64,000 nucleotides of DNA, from assembly GCA_033439265.1 (NCBI GenBank), contig JAVTVX010000004.1, positions 18,551,701 through 18,615,700 on the forward strand, given 5' to 3'. This document shows positions 37,524 through 47,322 of this stretch, one piece after another (the stretch's first letter is position 1; each line of letters starts with the position of its first letter). The notes beneath the pieces were generated by a model, which saw only the letters and a program-made list of their open reading frames with translations, did not search any database and was not told the origin of the DNA. The position numbers were made by a program, and so were the translations under genes. Origin of the DNA: Dillenia suffruticosa. Its lineage: Eukaryota; Streptophyta; Magnoliopsida; Dilleniales; Dilleniaceae.

Positions 37524-37666
37524 GAATTATTATATGCGGATGAAATGAAAGTTATGGAAAGAGTATATATATTGTGATTGGTGTACGTTTACTAAACATG
37601 TTTTGGAGCAAATTTTTGATACAATTTATAAAAGAACCGAATTTTTTGTTATAATACTAGGAAAGA
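37524..37666. other. Short AT-rich spacer
   Basis: Non-repeat-looking sequence between the family-2 solo LTR and the truncated left end of element B. No feature recognised. Confidence 0.5.
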
Positions 37667-37837
37667 ATCAGAGAGAGAGAGAGAGAGAGAGAGTCGGGAG
37701 AGGGAGAGAATGAAAGAATCAGAGAGGGAGAGATTGGGGGCGAGAGATGAGAGAGGGTGACGGGAGAGAAATGAGGGAAAGAAATTGGGAAAGTGACTTT
37801 TCACTTTCCTTTTTTTTTTCTCTTTGTCGGTGCCACA
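37667..37837 (-). repeat. Truncated left LTR of element B
   Basis: It matches 45210-45380 almost base for base, ending GGTGCCACA. The rest of the LTR is absent, so the element has lost the end of its 3' LTR. A palindrome GGAAAGTGA/TCACTTTCC lies at 37788-37809. Confidence 0.9.
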
Positions 37838-37856
37838 ATACTTAACCCCCTAAAAA
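37838..37856 (-). other. Polypurine tract of element B
   Basis: Plus strand ATACTTAACCCCCTAAAAA, directly adjoining the LTR end. An identical 19-bp copy lies in the leader at 42812-42830. Confidence 0.85.
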
Positions 37857-37887
37857 CAAATTTCGTCCCCGAAATTCCAAGATACAA

Positions 37888-40800
37888 TTATACATCAAAG
37901 AGCTGCGATTGTTGCTTCCGCATTAATTCTTCGGTTTCCCAAGTCTGTTCTTCAACTTGATTATTTCTCCATAGCACCTTAACCATAGGAATCTGCTTAT
38001 TCCTCAATTGCTTGATTTGCCTATCAATGATCTTCACCGGTTGTACCTTGAAACTCAAATTCTCATTCAATTCCACTGGAAGTGCTTCCAATGCGTGTGA
38101 GGGATCCGGTAAATACTTCTTCAGCACGTGAAAAACGTCATGGATTCTCTACAACTCTGGCGGCAATTTTAGCCGGTATGCCACTTGTCCAATCCTTTCA
38201 AGAATTCTAAAGAGACCAATATAACGAGGATTTAGCTTTCCCCGTTTCTGAAAACGGATTACGCCCTTCCAATGAGATATCTTAAAAAACACATCTCTTT
38301 CTTCAAATTCCAAAGGTCTTCTTCTATTGTCAGCATAGCTCTTTTGTCGATTTTGAGCTGCCCTCATTCTTTCCCGAATCAGCTTCACTTTTTCTTTAGT
38401 GGCCTCAATCATTTCTATACTTTCAATCTTTCTCTCTCCAACTTCATCCCAACACAAGGGAGTACGACACTTCCTTCCATAAAGGGCTTCATATGGAGGC
38501 ATCCCTATACTTGCTTGATAACTGTTGTTGTAGGCAAATTCAACCAACGGAAGGTGTCTATCCCAACTACCTTGAAATTCCATAACACATGCCCTAAGCA
38601 TGTCCTCCAATGTTTGGATGGTGCGCTCCGATTATCCATCGGTTTGGGGATGAAAAGCAGTGCTCAATTTCAATTTAGTCTCTAAGGACTCTTGTAACTT
38701 TGGCCAGAATCTAGAAGTGAATCGATGATCACTGTCCGATACAATAGACACCGGTACTCCATGAAGCCTTACGATCTCATCAATGTACAACTTTGTCAAT
38801 CTTTCCAAGGAATAAGTATTCTGAATCGGCAAGAAGTGAGCCGATTTGGTGAGACAGTCTACAATCACCCATATGGCATTGTGACGGCTCAGAGTACGTG
38901 GCAATCCCACTACGAAATCCATAGTGATATGTTCTCATTTCCATTCGGGAATTGGTAGTGGTTGAAGTATTCCTGCCAGTTTCTGATGTTCAATCTTGAT
39001 CTGTTGGCATACAAGACACCTTACTACAAATTCGGCTATCTCTCTCTTCATCCCAGATCACCAATATGATTCTTTGATGGTTCGGTACATTTTGGTACTC
39101 CCCGGATGCATAGCATAGGCCGAAGAATGTGTCTCTTCAAGTATAGCCTTCCGAAGATCTTCATTTTTTGGAATACACATTCGTTTCCCATACAATATAA
39201 TTCCATCGTCTTGAATCCGGAATTCACCGCCTTCCCCCTTTTGGATTTTCTTAACAATGCCCTTCAACTCATCATCTATAGCCTGAAGCTCCCGAATGTG
39301 ATCCAACAATGTAGGTCTAACCACAAACTTGGCTACATCTCGATCATCCTTAGCCAACTCAACTCCAAGTGCTCGAAGTCCAACTAAACAAGAGAGGTAA
39401 GAACTCCCTTGGGATGTCGTAGACGAGGACTTGCGACTTAAAGCATCAGCTATGACATTCGCCTTCCCGGGGTGATAGTCAATTACTAAGTCAGAATCCT
39501 TGATCAGCTCTAACCACTTTCTTTGTCTCAAATTGAGCTCATTCTGAGTGAGTAAGTATTTGAGACTCTTGTGATCGGTAAAGACGTTGCAAGTTACCCT
39601 ATACAGATAATGCTGCCAAATCTTTAAAGCAAACACAATGGCAGCTAGCTCCAAATCATGAGTAGGATAGTTCACTTCGTGCTTCTTTAGTTGGCGAGAA
39701 GCGTAAGCAATCACCTTATCACCTTGCATCAGCACGTACCCTAATCCTTACTTGCTAGCATCACTGTACACCACATAATCACCACCGCCACTAGTAGGGA
39801 GAGCAAGGATAGGAGCGAAGGTCAACCTTTTCTTAAGCTCTTGAAAACCATTCTCACACTTTTCACCTCATTCGAAATTGACTCCCTTTCGAGTCAAACT
39901 TGTCATCGGAGTTGCTATTTTCGAGAATCTTTCTATGAATCTCTAATAATACCCTGCTAATCCAAGAAAACTTCGCACTTCGGTGACATTTTTAGGCTGC
40001 TCCTACTTCAGAATGACTTCCACCTTCTTTGGATCCACAAAAATCCCGTCGCTAGAAACCACATGTCCCAAAAATCCAATCTCTCTTAGCCAAAACTCGC
40101 ATTTTGAGAACTTGGCATACAACTCTTTTTCCCTAAGAGTTTGCAAAATGATTCAGAGATGTTTGGAATGTTTTTCATCACTTTTGGAATACACCAAAAT
40201 GTCGTCGATGAAGACTATAACAAATTTATCAAGATAAAGATGGAACACTCGATTCATGAGATCCATGAAGGTCGCAGGAGCATTCGTCAATCCAAAGGGC
40301 ATTACTAGGAATTCGTAGTGTCCATACTGCGTTCTAAATACGGTCTTATGAATATCACCATCATTGATCTTCAATTGATGATAACCAGATCTCAAGTCGA
40401 TCTTTGAAAAGACACTTGCGCCTTGAAGTTGATCAAACAGATTATCAATTCTCGGAAGAGGATACTTATTCTTTATCGTTGCCTTGTTGAGCTGTCGATA
40501 GTCAATACATAATCGGAGGGTTTCGTCCTTTTTCTTTACAAACAAGACTAGAGCACCCCAAGTTGAAGTGATCGGTCGTATAAACCCTTTCTCCAACAAC
40601 TCTTGGAGCTGAACCTTCAACTCTTTCAACTTTGCGGGTGCCATTCGATACGGAGGAATAGAAATTGGTGTGGTATTGGGAATTAGATCTATTGTGAAAT
40701 CGAACTCCCGGTTTGGTGGCAACCCAGGCAACTCTTCCGGAGAAACATCCGGAAATTTATTCACCACAGGAACATCGTCCCGACTACGACTTCTCACAGT

Positions 40801-41255
40801 GGTATCAACAATGTGTGCCAAATAAGCTTTACATCCCTTATGCACTAGTCTCTGTGCTTCAAGAGCTGAAATTATACAACTCGGCAACACTCGCCGTTCT
40901 CCAGCAAATACAAGCAAGGGATGTCCTAGCTTTCAGAATTCCACTTCCTTAGTGAAGCAATTCACGGAAGCTCGGTGAAGATATAACCAATCCATACCTA
41001 GAATGATATCAAAATCTTTCATTTTCAACGGAATCAAATCCGCCTCGAGAGTTACTTTCCCGATTTTTACCTCACAAGACTTATACACTGTTTCCCTGAT
41101 TAAATGTTCTCCCAAAGGTGCGATAACCAATAATTCCTCAACCAGTGAAACTAAAGGCTTATCAGAATATCTAGCAAATCCCGAACTCACAAAGAAATGA
41201 TTAGACCCAGTATCTATGAGTTCATATGCATCAATATCAAAAATTTTCATTGTAC
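37888..41255 (-). pseudogene. pol region of element B (PR-RT-RH-INT-chromodomain), fossil
   Basis: Read right to left: protease (41250-40933, with the catalytic DTGS motif and ILGMDWL); reverse transcriptase (40917 to about 40150, with [12 protein letters not shown] and VIVFIDDIL); RNase H and integrase zinc-binding module (39735-39058, [10 protein letters not shown]); integrase core (38922-38149, with DFVVGL and IVSDSDHRF); and chromodomain tail (38127-37888). It is less decayed than in A but still broken in about five places. Confidence 0.9.
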
Positions 41256-41389
41256 CTATAATTATAAACCATAAACAAAGTCATATCATCCATATTCTTT
41301 AAGTCATGATCACAACTATCAAATTATAACCATAAACCATTTATGTCACATTTTCAATTTCAAAGCTTAAAATTTTATAGAGATTTACC
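41256..41389 (-). other. AT-rich gag-protease spacer bounded by GT and AG
   Basis: On the element strand the interval starts GTAAATC after CACAG and ends TTATAG before GTACAATG, and it is AT-rich throughout. The equivalent interval in A (3794-3633) also runs from GT to AG. It looks like an intron, but no splicing evidence is available here. Confidence 0.5.
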
Positions 41390-41440
41390 TGTGACTACAT
41401 CAGGATTGACTTGGGCCTCTTCACTTGTCATGGAATAGAT

Positions 41441-42730
41441 TTAGCTCTGAGTTCTAGGTTGACGGCGTTGCGTGGGGGCAGCTACAGTATTACTTCTCGT
41501 GCCCGTCCTCGGTGCATTTATAGTGGAAGGTGTAAGACCAATCATCAGATCTCTTCTAGATCCACTCGAGGAACCTCTAATTTGTCGGCTTCCTTGCCTT
41601 TCTACATTTAACTCTGGACAAGAGTGCCGAATGTGACCCTCCTTCCCACAATGGTAGCATCTTCTGGGTTCCCTACATGGACCCGGATGATGTCCCTTAC
41701 AATTTGGGCAAGTTTCTCCTCTACCACCCATGGACCCTACTCCCATACCAACAGTTCTGCTGGGAGCACTAGGCCTAAAAGTAGATTGTCTCGAAGGAAA
41801 GCCAACTGATCCCGAAAAGGATCTACCGCTATAAGAGCCCATGCCTCGACTTCTTTTAAAACCTTGACTCGAACCGGAGTCACTAGGCCTCTTTCCTTTC
41901 CCATGATGCTCTTTGACTTTGTTTCTCTCCATCACCATTTTCTCAGCCCTCAAGGCCAAGTCTAGAATGTCTTGGAAAGTATGCCCTTTGGTGATGGGCA
42001 TTTTCTCTCTAATATTCAAATTCAGCCCCGACTCGAACTTTGAATTTAGAGACTCCTCGGAGTTCACAAACTCCGGAACATAATTGGCAAGCTCTCTCAG
42101 TTCTGTCTCGTACTTAGATATTATCTTGTTTCCTTGAGCTAATTTGAAAAAATTATCTCTTTTTTGATCCCGATAGAATAGGGTGTCGTATTTCTCCTCG
42201 AAGGCCCTAAGAAATTCTGTCCAATTAGGAGGAACAGGAGCCCTTCCCTTCACATTCTCCCACCATGTCCTCGCACCTTTATCCAGCAGTTTCACCGCCA
42301 CCCATAATTTCATCTCATCGCTTAGTCTCATATCGGAGACGGTCTCTTGGATTCGGCCAATCCATTCCTTGGCCACTGAAATATCAGAAGTACCCGCGAA
42401 TGTCTCACATCCTAATTGCCTTGCCTCTTTTATCAGCTTAGATAACTCCACAGTAGGGCGATCGGTCGTTGTGACAACCGGAGGAGGAGGCGCTAGTGGG
42501 GTACTAGGAGTAGTAACTGGCACTGAAGGAGTAGTCGGTGGAGGAGCTGAAGTCGCATGTGGAGCTTGGTACTGCGCTCTAAAGGTGCTCCACCACTCCA
42601 TTACTTGCTGAAGAGCAGCAATAGGAGGAGCTGAAATCCCAGTAGGAGGAATCGGGTGCGTAGGCACTGAAGGAGGAAGAGCATACGAGGACGACTCATC
42701 CTCATGCTCCGGTGGAGGAATCTCGTTCAC
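41441..42730 (-). CDS. gag of element B (429 codons, open frame looks whole)
   Basis: Structural protein of the retrotransposon. A Pro/Thr-rich N-terminus (residues 1-90) precedes the gag core (about 95-270, with WVAVKLLDKGARTWWENV). A basic Ser/Gly/Arg linker follows, then a CPNC...C cluster at 341-352 and a CCHC zinc knuckle CYHCGKEGHIRHSC at 358-371, which binds nucleic acid. The start is the first methionine of the frame after the leader. It is the longest open frame in the window. As the rest of the element is broken, any activity would depend on other copies. Confidence 0.9.
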   Translation of the reverse strand: MNEIPPPEHEDESSSYALPPSVPTHPIPPTGISAPPIAALQQVMEWWSTFRAQYQAPHATSAPPPTTPSVPVTTPSTPLAPPPPVVTTTDRPTVELSKLIKEARQLGCETFAGTSDISVAKEWIGRIQETVSDMRLSDEMKLWVAVKLLDKGARTWWENVKGRAPVPPNWTEFLRAFEEKYDTLFYRDQKRDNFFKLAQGNKIISKYETELRELANYVPEFVNSEESLNSKFESGLNLNIREKMPITKGHTFQDILDLALRAEKMVMERNKVKEHHGKGKRPSDSGSSQGFKRSRGMGSYSGRSFSGSVGFPSRQSTFRPSAPSRTVGMGVGSMGGRGETCPNCKGHHPGPCREPRRCYHCGKEGHIRHSCPELNVERQGSRQIRGSSSGSRRDLMIGLTPSTINAPRTGTRSNTVAAPTQRRQPRTQS

Positions 42731-42811
42731 ATTCCTCAGTCTCCTTCATTGAGGCATAGTGATCTACACAACAAGAAGTTACAATTAAGTCAAACGGTTA
42801 AGTGAAGGCTA

Positions 42812-42830
42812 ATACTTAACCCCCTAAAAA
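42812..42830 (-). other. Second polypurine-tract-like copy in the leader of element B
   Basis: ATACTTAACCCCCTAAAAA is identical over 19 bp to the 3' polypurine tract at 37838-37856, although the bases beyond differ. It lies about 160 bp from the primer site and before gag. Confidence 0.8.
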
Positions 42831-42991
42831 GAATGTTTCTAATTTCCTAAGAAATCCATGGAAGACTTTGTACATTCTCCGAAAATCTTTTTCGAAAACC
42901 AAACATTTCAAAGTTTTTATAAACTTTCGGGACATTTGGAAACATTTGAAATTATATCCAAAACCATCAAATTTTTAAAATCGTGAAACCT

Positions 42992-43004
42992 GGCTCTGAT
43001 ACCA
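42992..43004 (-). other. Primer binding site of element B (initiator Met tRNA)
   Basis: Plus strand GGCTCTGATACCA, the complement of TGGTATCAGAGCC, seven bases from the LTR edge at 43012. Confidence 0.92.
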
Positions 43005-43011
43005 ATAAAGC

Positions 43012-45380
43012 TGTCACGCCCTGATCCTCGGATCGAACACGCAACAGCCGCCGCGTTGTCTCGGTACACGGGCAGAATTGCCCCTTATACTGGGACTCCG
43101 CAAGGCTACAAATCAGTTCAAAACTCATCCAATATACACTCCATCAGAAATGGGAAAAATCATATGACAATACACATATAAAGGACCTATCCGGTCCAAC
43201 CTTGTACATACGAGCATGCATTGACACGCGAATGGGGCGGGGGTTCCTGTACATGCATACATGCAAAAATTGGCAATCCCAACCATTTCAGAATTCTCAG
43301 CATAATTAAAACATTTAAAACAAAGAAGTCTCAAATCATAATCGCAGGATTTTACTAACACTCGCATGCAGAAACGAGCTAGCATAAGTAAAATCTCAGC
43401 GGTATGAGATGTACAGAACTTCACAAATCCAAAAGAAAGTATCGAAACTCAGAATTTCAATCCAAATGTCCCAAGTGAGAGTTAAGAGAAAATGAACAAG
43501 TTTCATACGAATTCCAACACAAAATATGTAAAGATTTCATCAATACTTGCTCCCATATACGAAACAAGTATTGATTTAATCCATACCAAAAGAATTTTAC
43601 AAGTCTTCCCTTTCATGGATTTCTACTTCAAATAAAATAAACCTACATCACTCTAATACCTACACAAAACGGCAAAAATCCTTCGTAAACTTCAATCCCT
43701 GTGCAGTCTCCACACTAAGTATCCTCTGTAAAATGTGAAAAGAGGGGTGAGTATTGGGGAATACTCAGTGAGTGGAGTGCAATGGTATAATTGTGTGATA
43801 AATGAGGGGTGAATGTGGGAGTGTCAAAGTATATCTCAAATAACATTTCATATATATCGAAACATTTTTCAATAAATCAGATAATTCGCAAAGTATGCAT
43901 CCACATCAAGTATTCTTTCAGAAAATCAGAAGGGTCCCATCAAAATTACTTCCGTCTTACGTTTGGCCGAACCAAGACAAAAGCCCGCCAAGGGGTTTTC
44001 CATTTCAGTATTTCAAACACTACCCCCTTCCTTGGCGTTGGCTCGGACCTCCCCGGGGTGCAATCCGGATAGTCCGACGTGGCAGAGAAGAGGCCACGTA
44101 TACCTCTCTCGCAATAAAACCCTCACCACGCCACCCCGTCGGGTCGCTCTGTGAAGGGAATGACTATAGTCATTAACTATTAGCACCATGCATTTCTCAA
44201 ATATGTCATTTCTCAAGTCATGTGCCATAATTTCTAGCAAACAATCATCAATTTCATGTCATAACAATTTATAGAGCAACATCAAATCACATATGGCACA
44301 TATGCATTTATAAATACAATGGATGCATTCATGCTTCACAATCCAGTCCGGGCATCCCACGATCACAAAACAATTGATATAAAACATGAAAAGTTTTACA
44401 AAATCATTTATAAAACAATTTTAAACTCATTTGCTCATTTATAACACAACGGACCATCCACTCACCTTCTAGGGAGGGTATTCACTCCCTAATTCCATAA
44501 GTTTTCCAAAATGACTCTCTTCAAGTCTCCAAAAAGTCAACCTAGGCCAATAATTCACAATTTCAATTCAAACTCCAAAGAAATCTATTCTAATTAGCCC
44601 AATAAGTTCTAATTTCATCTAACACGTTTCTTTCGTATTTAATCAATCTAAATTCATGTAGAATTTATACGTAACCTTAGAAATCACATATCAAAATTCA
44701 GGAAAATGCACTCTTTTCAAATTTCAGACATTTTCAGAGTATATACAAATCTCTAATTCTAAATTCGGACTAAACTCATTCAAATTTCTGAAGGAACTAG
44801 AATTTCTCTTACCTAAGGTTTTCGCAGCTTGCAGCTCTAGCGTCCGTGCGCCTACAACTCGATCCAAACCCCTGTAATTTTTCCAAACCGAAGCACACTT
44901 TAACAATTAGTCCTAATTTCCAAGAGAATCAAAACCCCTAAACTATTGATCAAAGAATCGTTCTTACCTGCGTAGGGGGATGAAATGCAGGTCACGGCCT
45001 AGGGTTTCGAATGTCTCTTGCTACTGCCGGTTTGGGCTCCTGCGAGGGCTGCAGAAGAGCTTTCGGCAGAGGGAGAGAGCAAAGCGAGCGAGTGCGCGAG
45101 CAAGGAGAGGACAGCGCTACTGTCGCGCGCTCGGGAAAGGGAGAAGAGAACCAGTTCACGCGTGCACGGGAGAGGAGAGATACGGAGAGTGAAACAGAGT
45201 GTGAGAATGAGAGAGAGATAGAGAGAGAGAGAGAGAGTCGGGAGAGGGAGAGAATGAAAGAATCAGAGAGGGAGAGATTGGGGGCGAGAAATGAGAGAGG
45301 GTGATGGGAGAGAAATGAGGGAAAAAAATTGGGAAAGTGACTTTTCACTTTCCTTTTTTTTTCTCTTTGTCGGTGCCACA
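43012..45380 (-). repeat. Right LTR of element B (LTR family 2)
   Basis: 2369 bp, starts TGTCACGCCCTG and ends GGTGCCACA. It has the shared mid-LTR block CTTGGCGTTGGCTCGG (about 44031) and CGCCACCCCGTCGGGTCG (about 44136), a GA-rich part with chance open frames (45000-45310), and a palindrome at 45332-45353. Its family is also seen at 32396-37518 and 47323-49947. Confidence 0.9.
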
Positions 45381-46349
45381 GAAAAAAAAGACAAAATTTT
45401 CATCTTGTGATTTTGGCCTACGTCGGCTTTTTTTTATATTTTTTTCCCACTATCAATATCTGAATCATATTTTGATTAATCCGATTCGATCATTTGCTAG
45501 ATCTATTTAGGGATACCTCTCTAAATATAGTTTTTTTCATTACAAATTTCGAATTCAAAATTTTGTTAAAAAATATCATACCCTATCCCCTAAACCGACC
45601 CAATGAAAGGCCAATGTCGGCTTTGTCACAGCAAGTCTAGTCCTTTTTTGGATTCAATATGTCTTTCTGTAGACTTGTATTACTTGTCAATATCAAGACA
45701 TGGTTTTGCATCTGTCCAAGTCTGCAACAAAAGCAAAACAATGCGCAAGTTTAAGTACATAAAGGAGGCGCCGCCACCATTTGGAATTTCTAATATCATA
45801 TTTTCATTTCTAACACAACCATGCTCAATCTCAAAAGAACCAACAATGACTAAAGAGGTTGCTCGGATGGGAGGTGATTTCAAGTTCCTCTTTCCCATCT
45901 TAGAAACTCCAAGAGGAAAATGGGTTGCCAAGAAAAAACAATGGGCTTTACTAAATCAAAAAAGAAACTAAGGAAATTATGTGGCGTATTGTACAAAAGC
46001 TTGCCAGATTCCAAAAATACAATGTCAGATAAATTATAGGCTTCCAGTTACCTTTTCTTCTTCAAGGGACTAATGAAACTAAAAAAGAAGGGGAAGGTGG
46101 AATTTTAAGCAGACATATACATGAATCTAGAACTATTGTATGTATTAGCATTACTTAATAACAAAAAAGGAAAAAGAAAAGGTGAAGGGATCTAAACTCT
46201 TTATTTGACATGTATTGAATTCATAATTCTTCATTGGAAATATAATAAATATCCTTGTTCTGCCATTTTGAAGAGCTTACTGAAGATGGATCATCATGAT
46301 GTTCCAATGCCAAGGGAATCACAACATGCATCTAATCTACATACTCTTT
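45381..46349. other. Spacer with an unassigned 122-codon open frame
   Basis: A plus-strand frame at 45603-45971 (starts MKGQCRLCHSKS, ends KKKQWALLNQKRN) has unbiased composition, but I recognise no domain. It could be a gene scrap. The rest is AT-rich and may include decayed Copia sequence from the neighbour at 46350. Confidence 0.35.
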
Positions 46350-47163
46350 TTTAAATGTTATCAGCCATTGATGATAAGCTGCAGTAGTCTTCTTTACTAT
46401 GTACGTCTCTGTCTGTTGCCAATGTGATTCTCTTCTGATAAGTGGCAGTCATTACTATGTTCCTTGAGAGTCTTGACTCCTGAACAAGTTCAGCTAGCAT
46501 AAAGTCAAACAAGTGTATTCCAGGCAGCAGAGGCTGTTGTTGCAGAAGCAATGAAGGACATAACATATTCGGAAGTAGAGGCAATGATGGCATTAAGAGC
46601 TGATCATGCCGAAGCCCATGGTTGTAGGCAGGATTTAGGATTTCTCTGCCATTTTGGGAAATTGATTTGGGAGGAGAATTGATTATTCCATCGGCATATC
46701 CGATGATGTCATAGCCAACAAGAAAGCTAGTTAATTGAGCACACAAAGAAGGAAAGATGGTTTCTGAAAGTTTGAGAGGGAGCTTATTATGGGTGATAAA
46801 TGAGTGGGATTGGTTGACACTACAGCACTGGAAGAGACTCTGGAGTTTTGATCAGCTGTTAGGCTTAATACTCTGACACCATGTAGAAATAGGGAAGAGA
46901 TGGAAGGAAATTTGGTGGTTTTTCAATACCAAAATGTGTTTATTGCTTCTGTATTTATTATAGTCATTGTTTGTACAAGAAATGTTACTGAATATAGATA
47001 TAATCCCCGAGATTATGCAGTGGCACAAATCCCATAATTTTAGTAAATAAGCTTGAATTTAGGCCTTGGATTTGCTTTGACTATCATCATTAACTTGGCA
47101 AGATTCGAGTTCTTCAATTGTGCCGATGGCCTTCCATTCCATCAGCCCCTGATAATATTTTAC
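46350..47163 (-). mobile_element. Ty1/Copia fragment: LTR, primer site and gag start, fossil
   Basis: On the minus strand LTSFLVGYDIIGYADGI, then NPAYNHGLRHDQLL and KRITLATDRD, resemble the N-terminal gag of plant Copia elements (46746-46351). CTCTGACACCA (46871-46881) is a diverged initiator-Met primer site abutting the LTR, which starts TGTAGAAATAGGG at 46882. The LTR probably ends at TTTTACA (47163), about 282 bp. Pol and the other LTR are absent. It is inserted in or beside PRP8-derived sequence. Confidence 0.65.
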
Positions 47164-47322
47164 ATGCTTTTTCACTCATACTTCCATTTGTCCTTCAAAA
47201 TGAAATTCGTTTTCGGGTGATGATGATTTGCTTCGGCTGTTACCCTAGAGGCAAAGTTCGCACCAGCAGCTACTTATTCAGCTGTTTCCTACTTTACGAA
47301 AAGACCGAGACGCTTCTGTCGT

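Larger units (their letters stand above)
37667..45380 (-). mobile_element. Ty3/Gypsy chromovirus B (Tekay/Del-like), fossil
   Basis: Minus-strand element with gag, protease, reverse transcriptase, RNase H, integrase and chromodomain, a full right LTR and a left LTR reduced to its first 170 bp or so. The shared LTR part differs at only about four positions, so B is younger than A. Gag is one long open frame. Pol is broken in about five places. The chromodomain (37888-38060, with VQPVKIIDR and MVKVLWRN) supports Tekay/Del placement. Confidence 0.92.
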
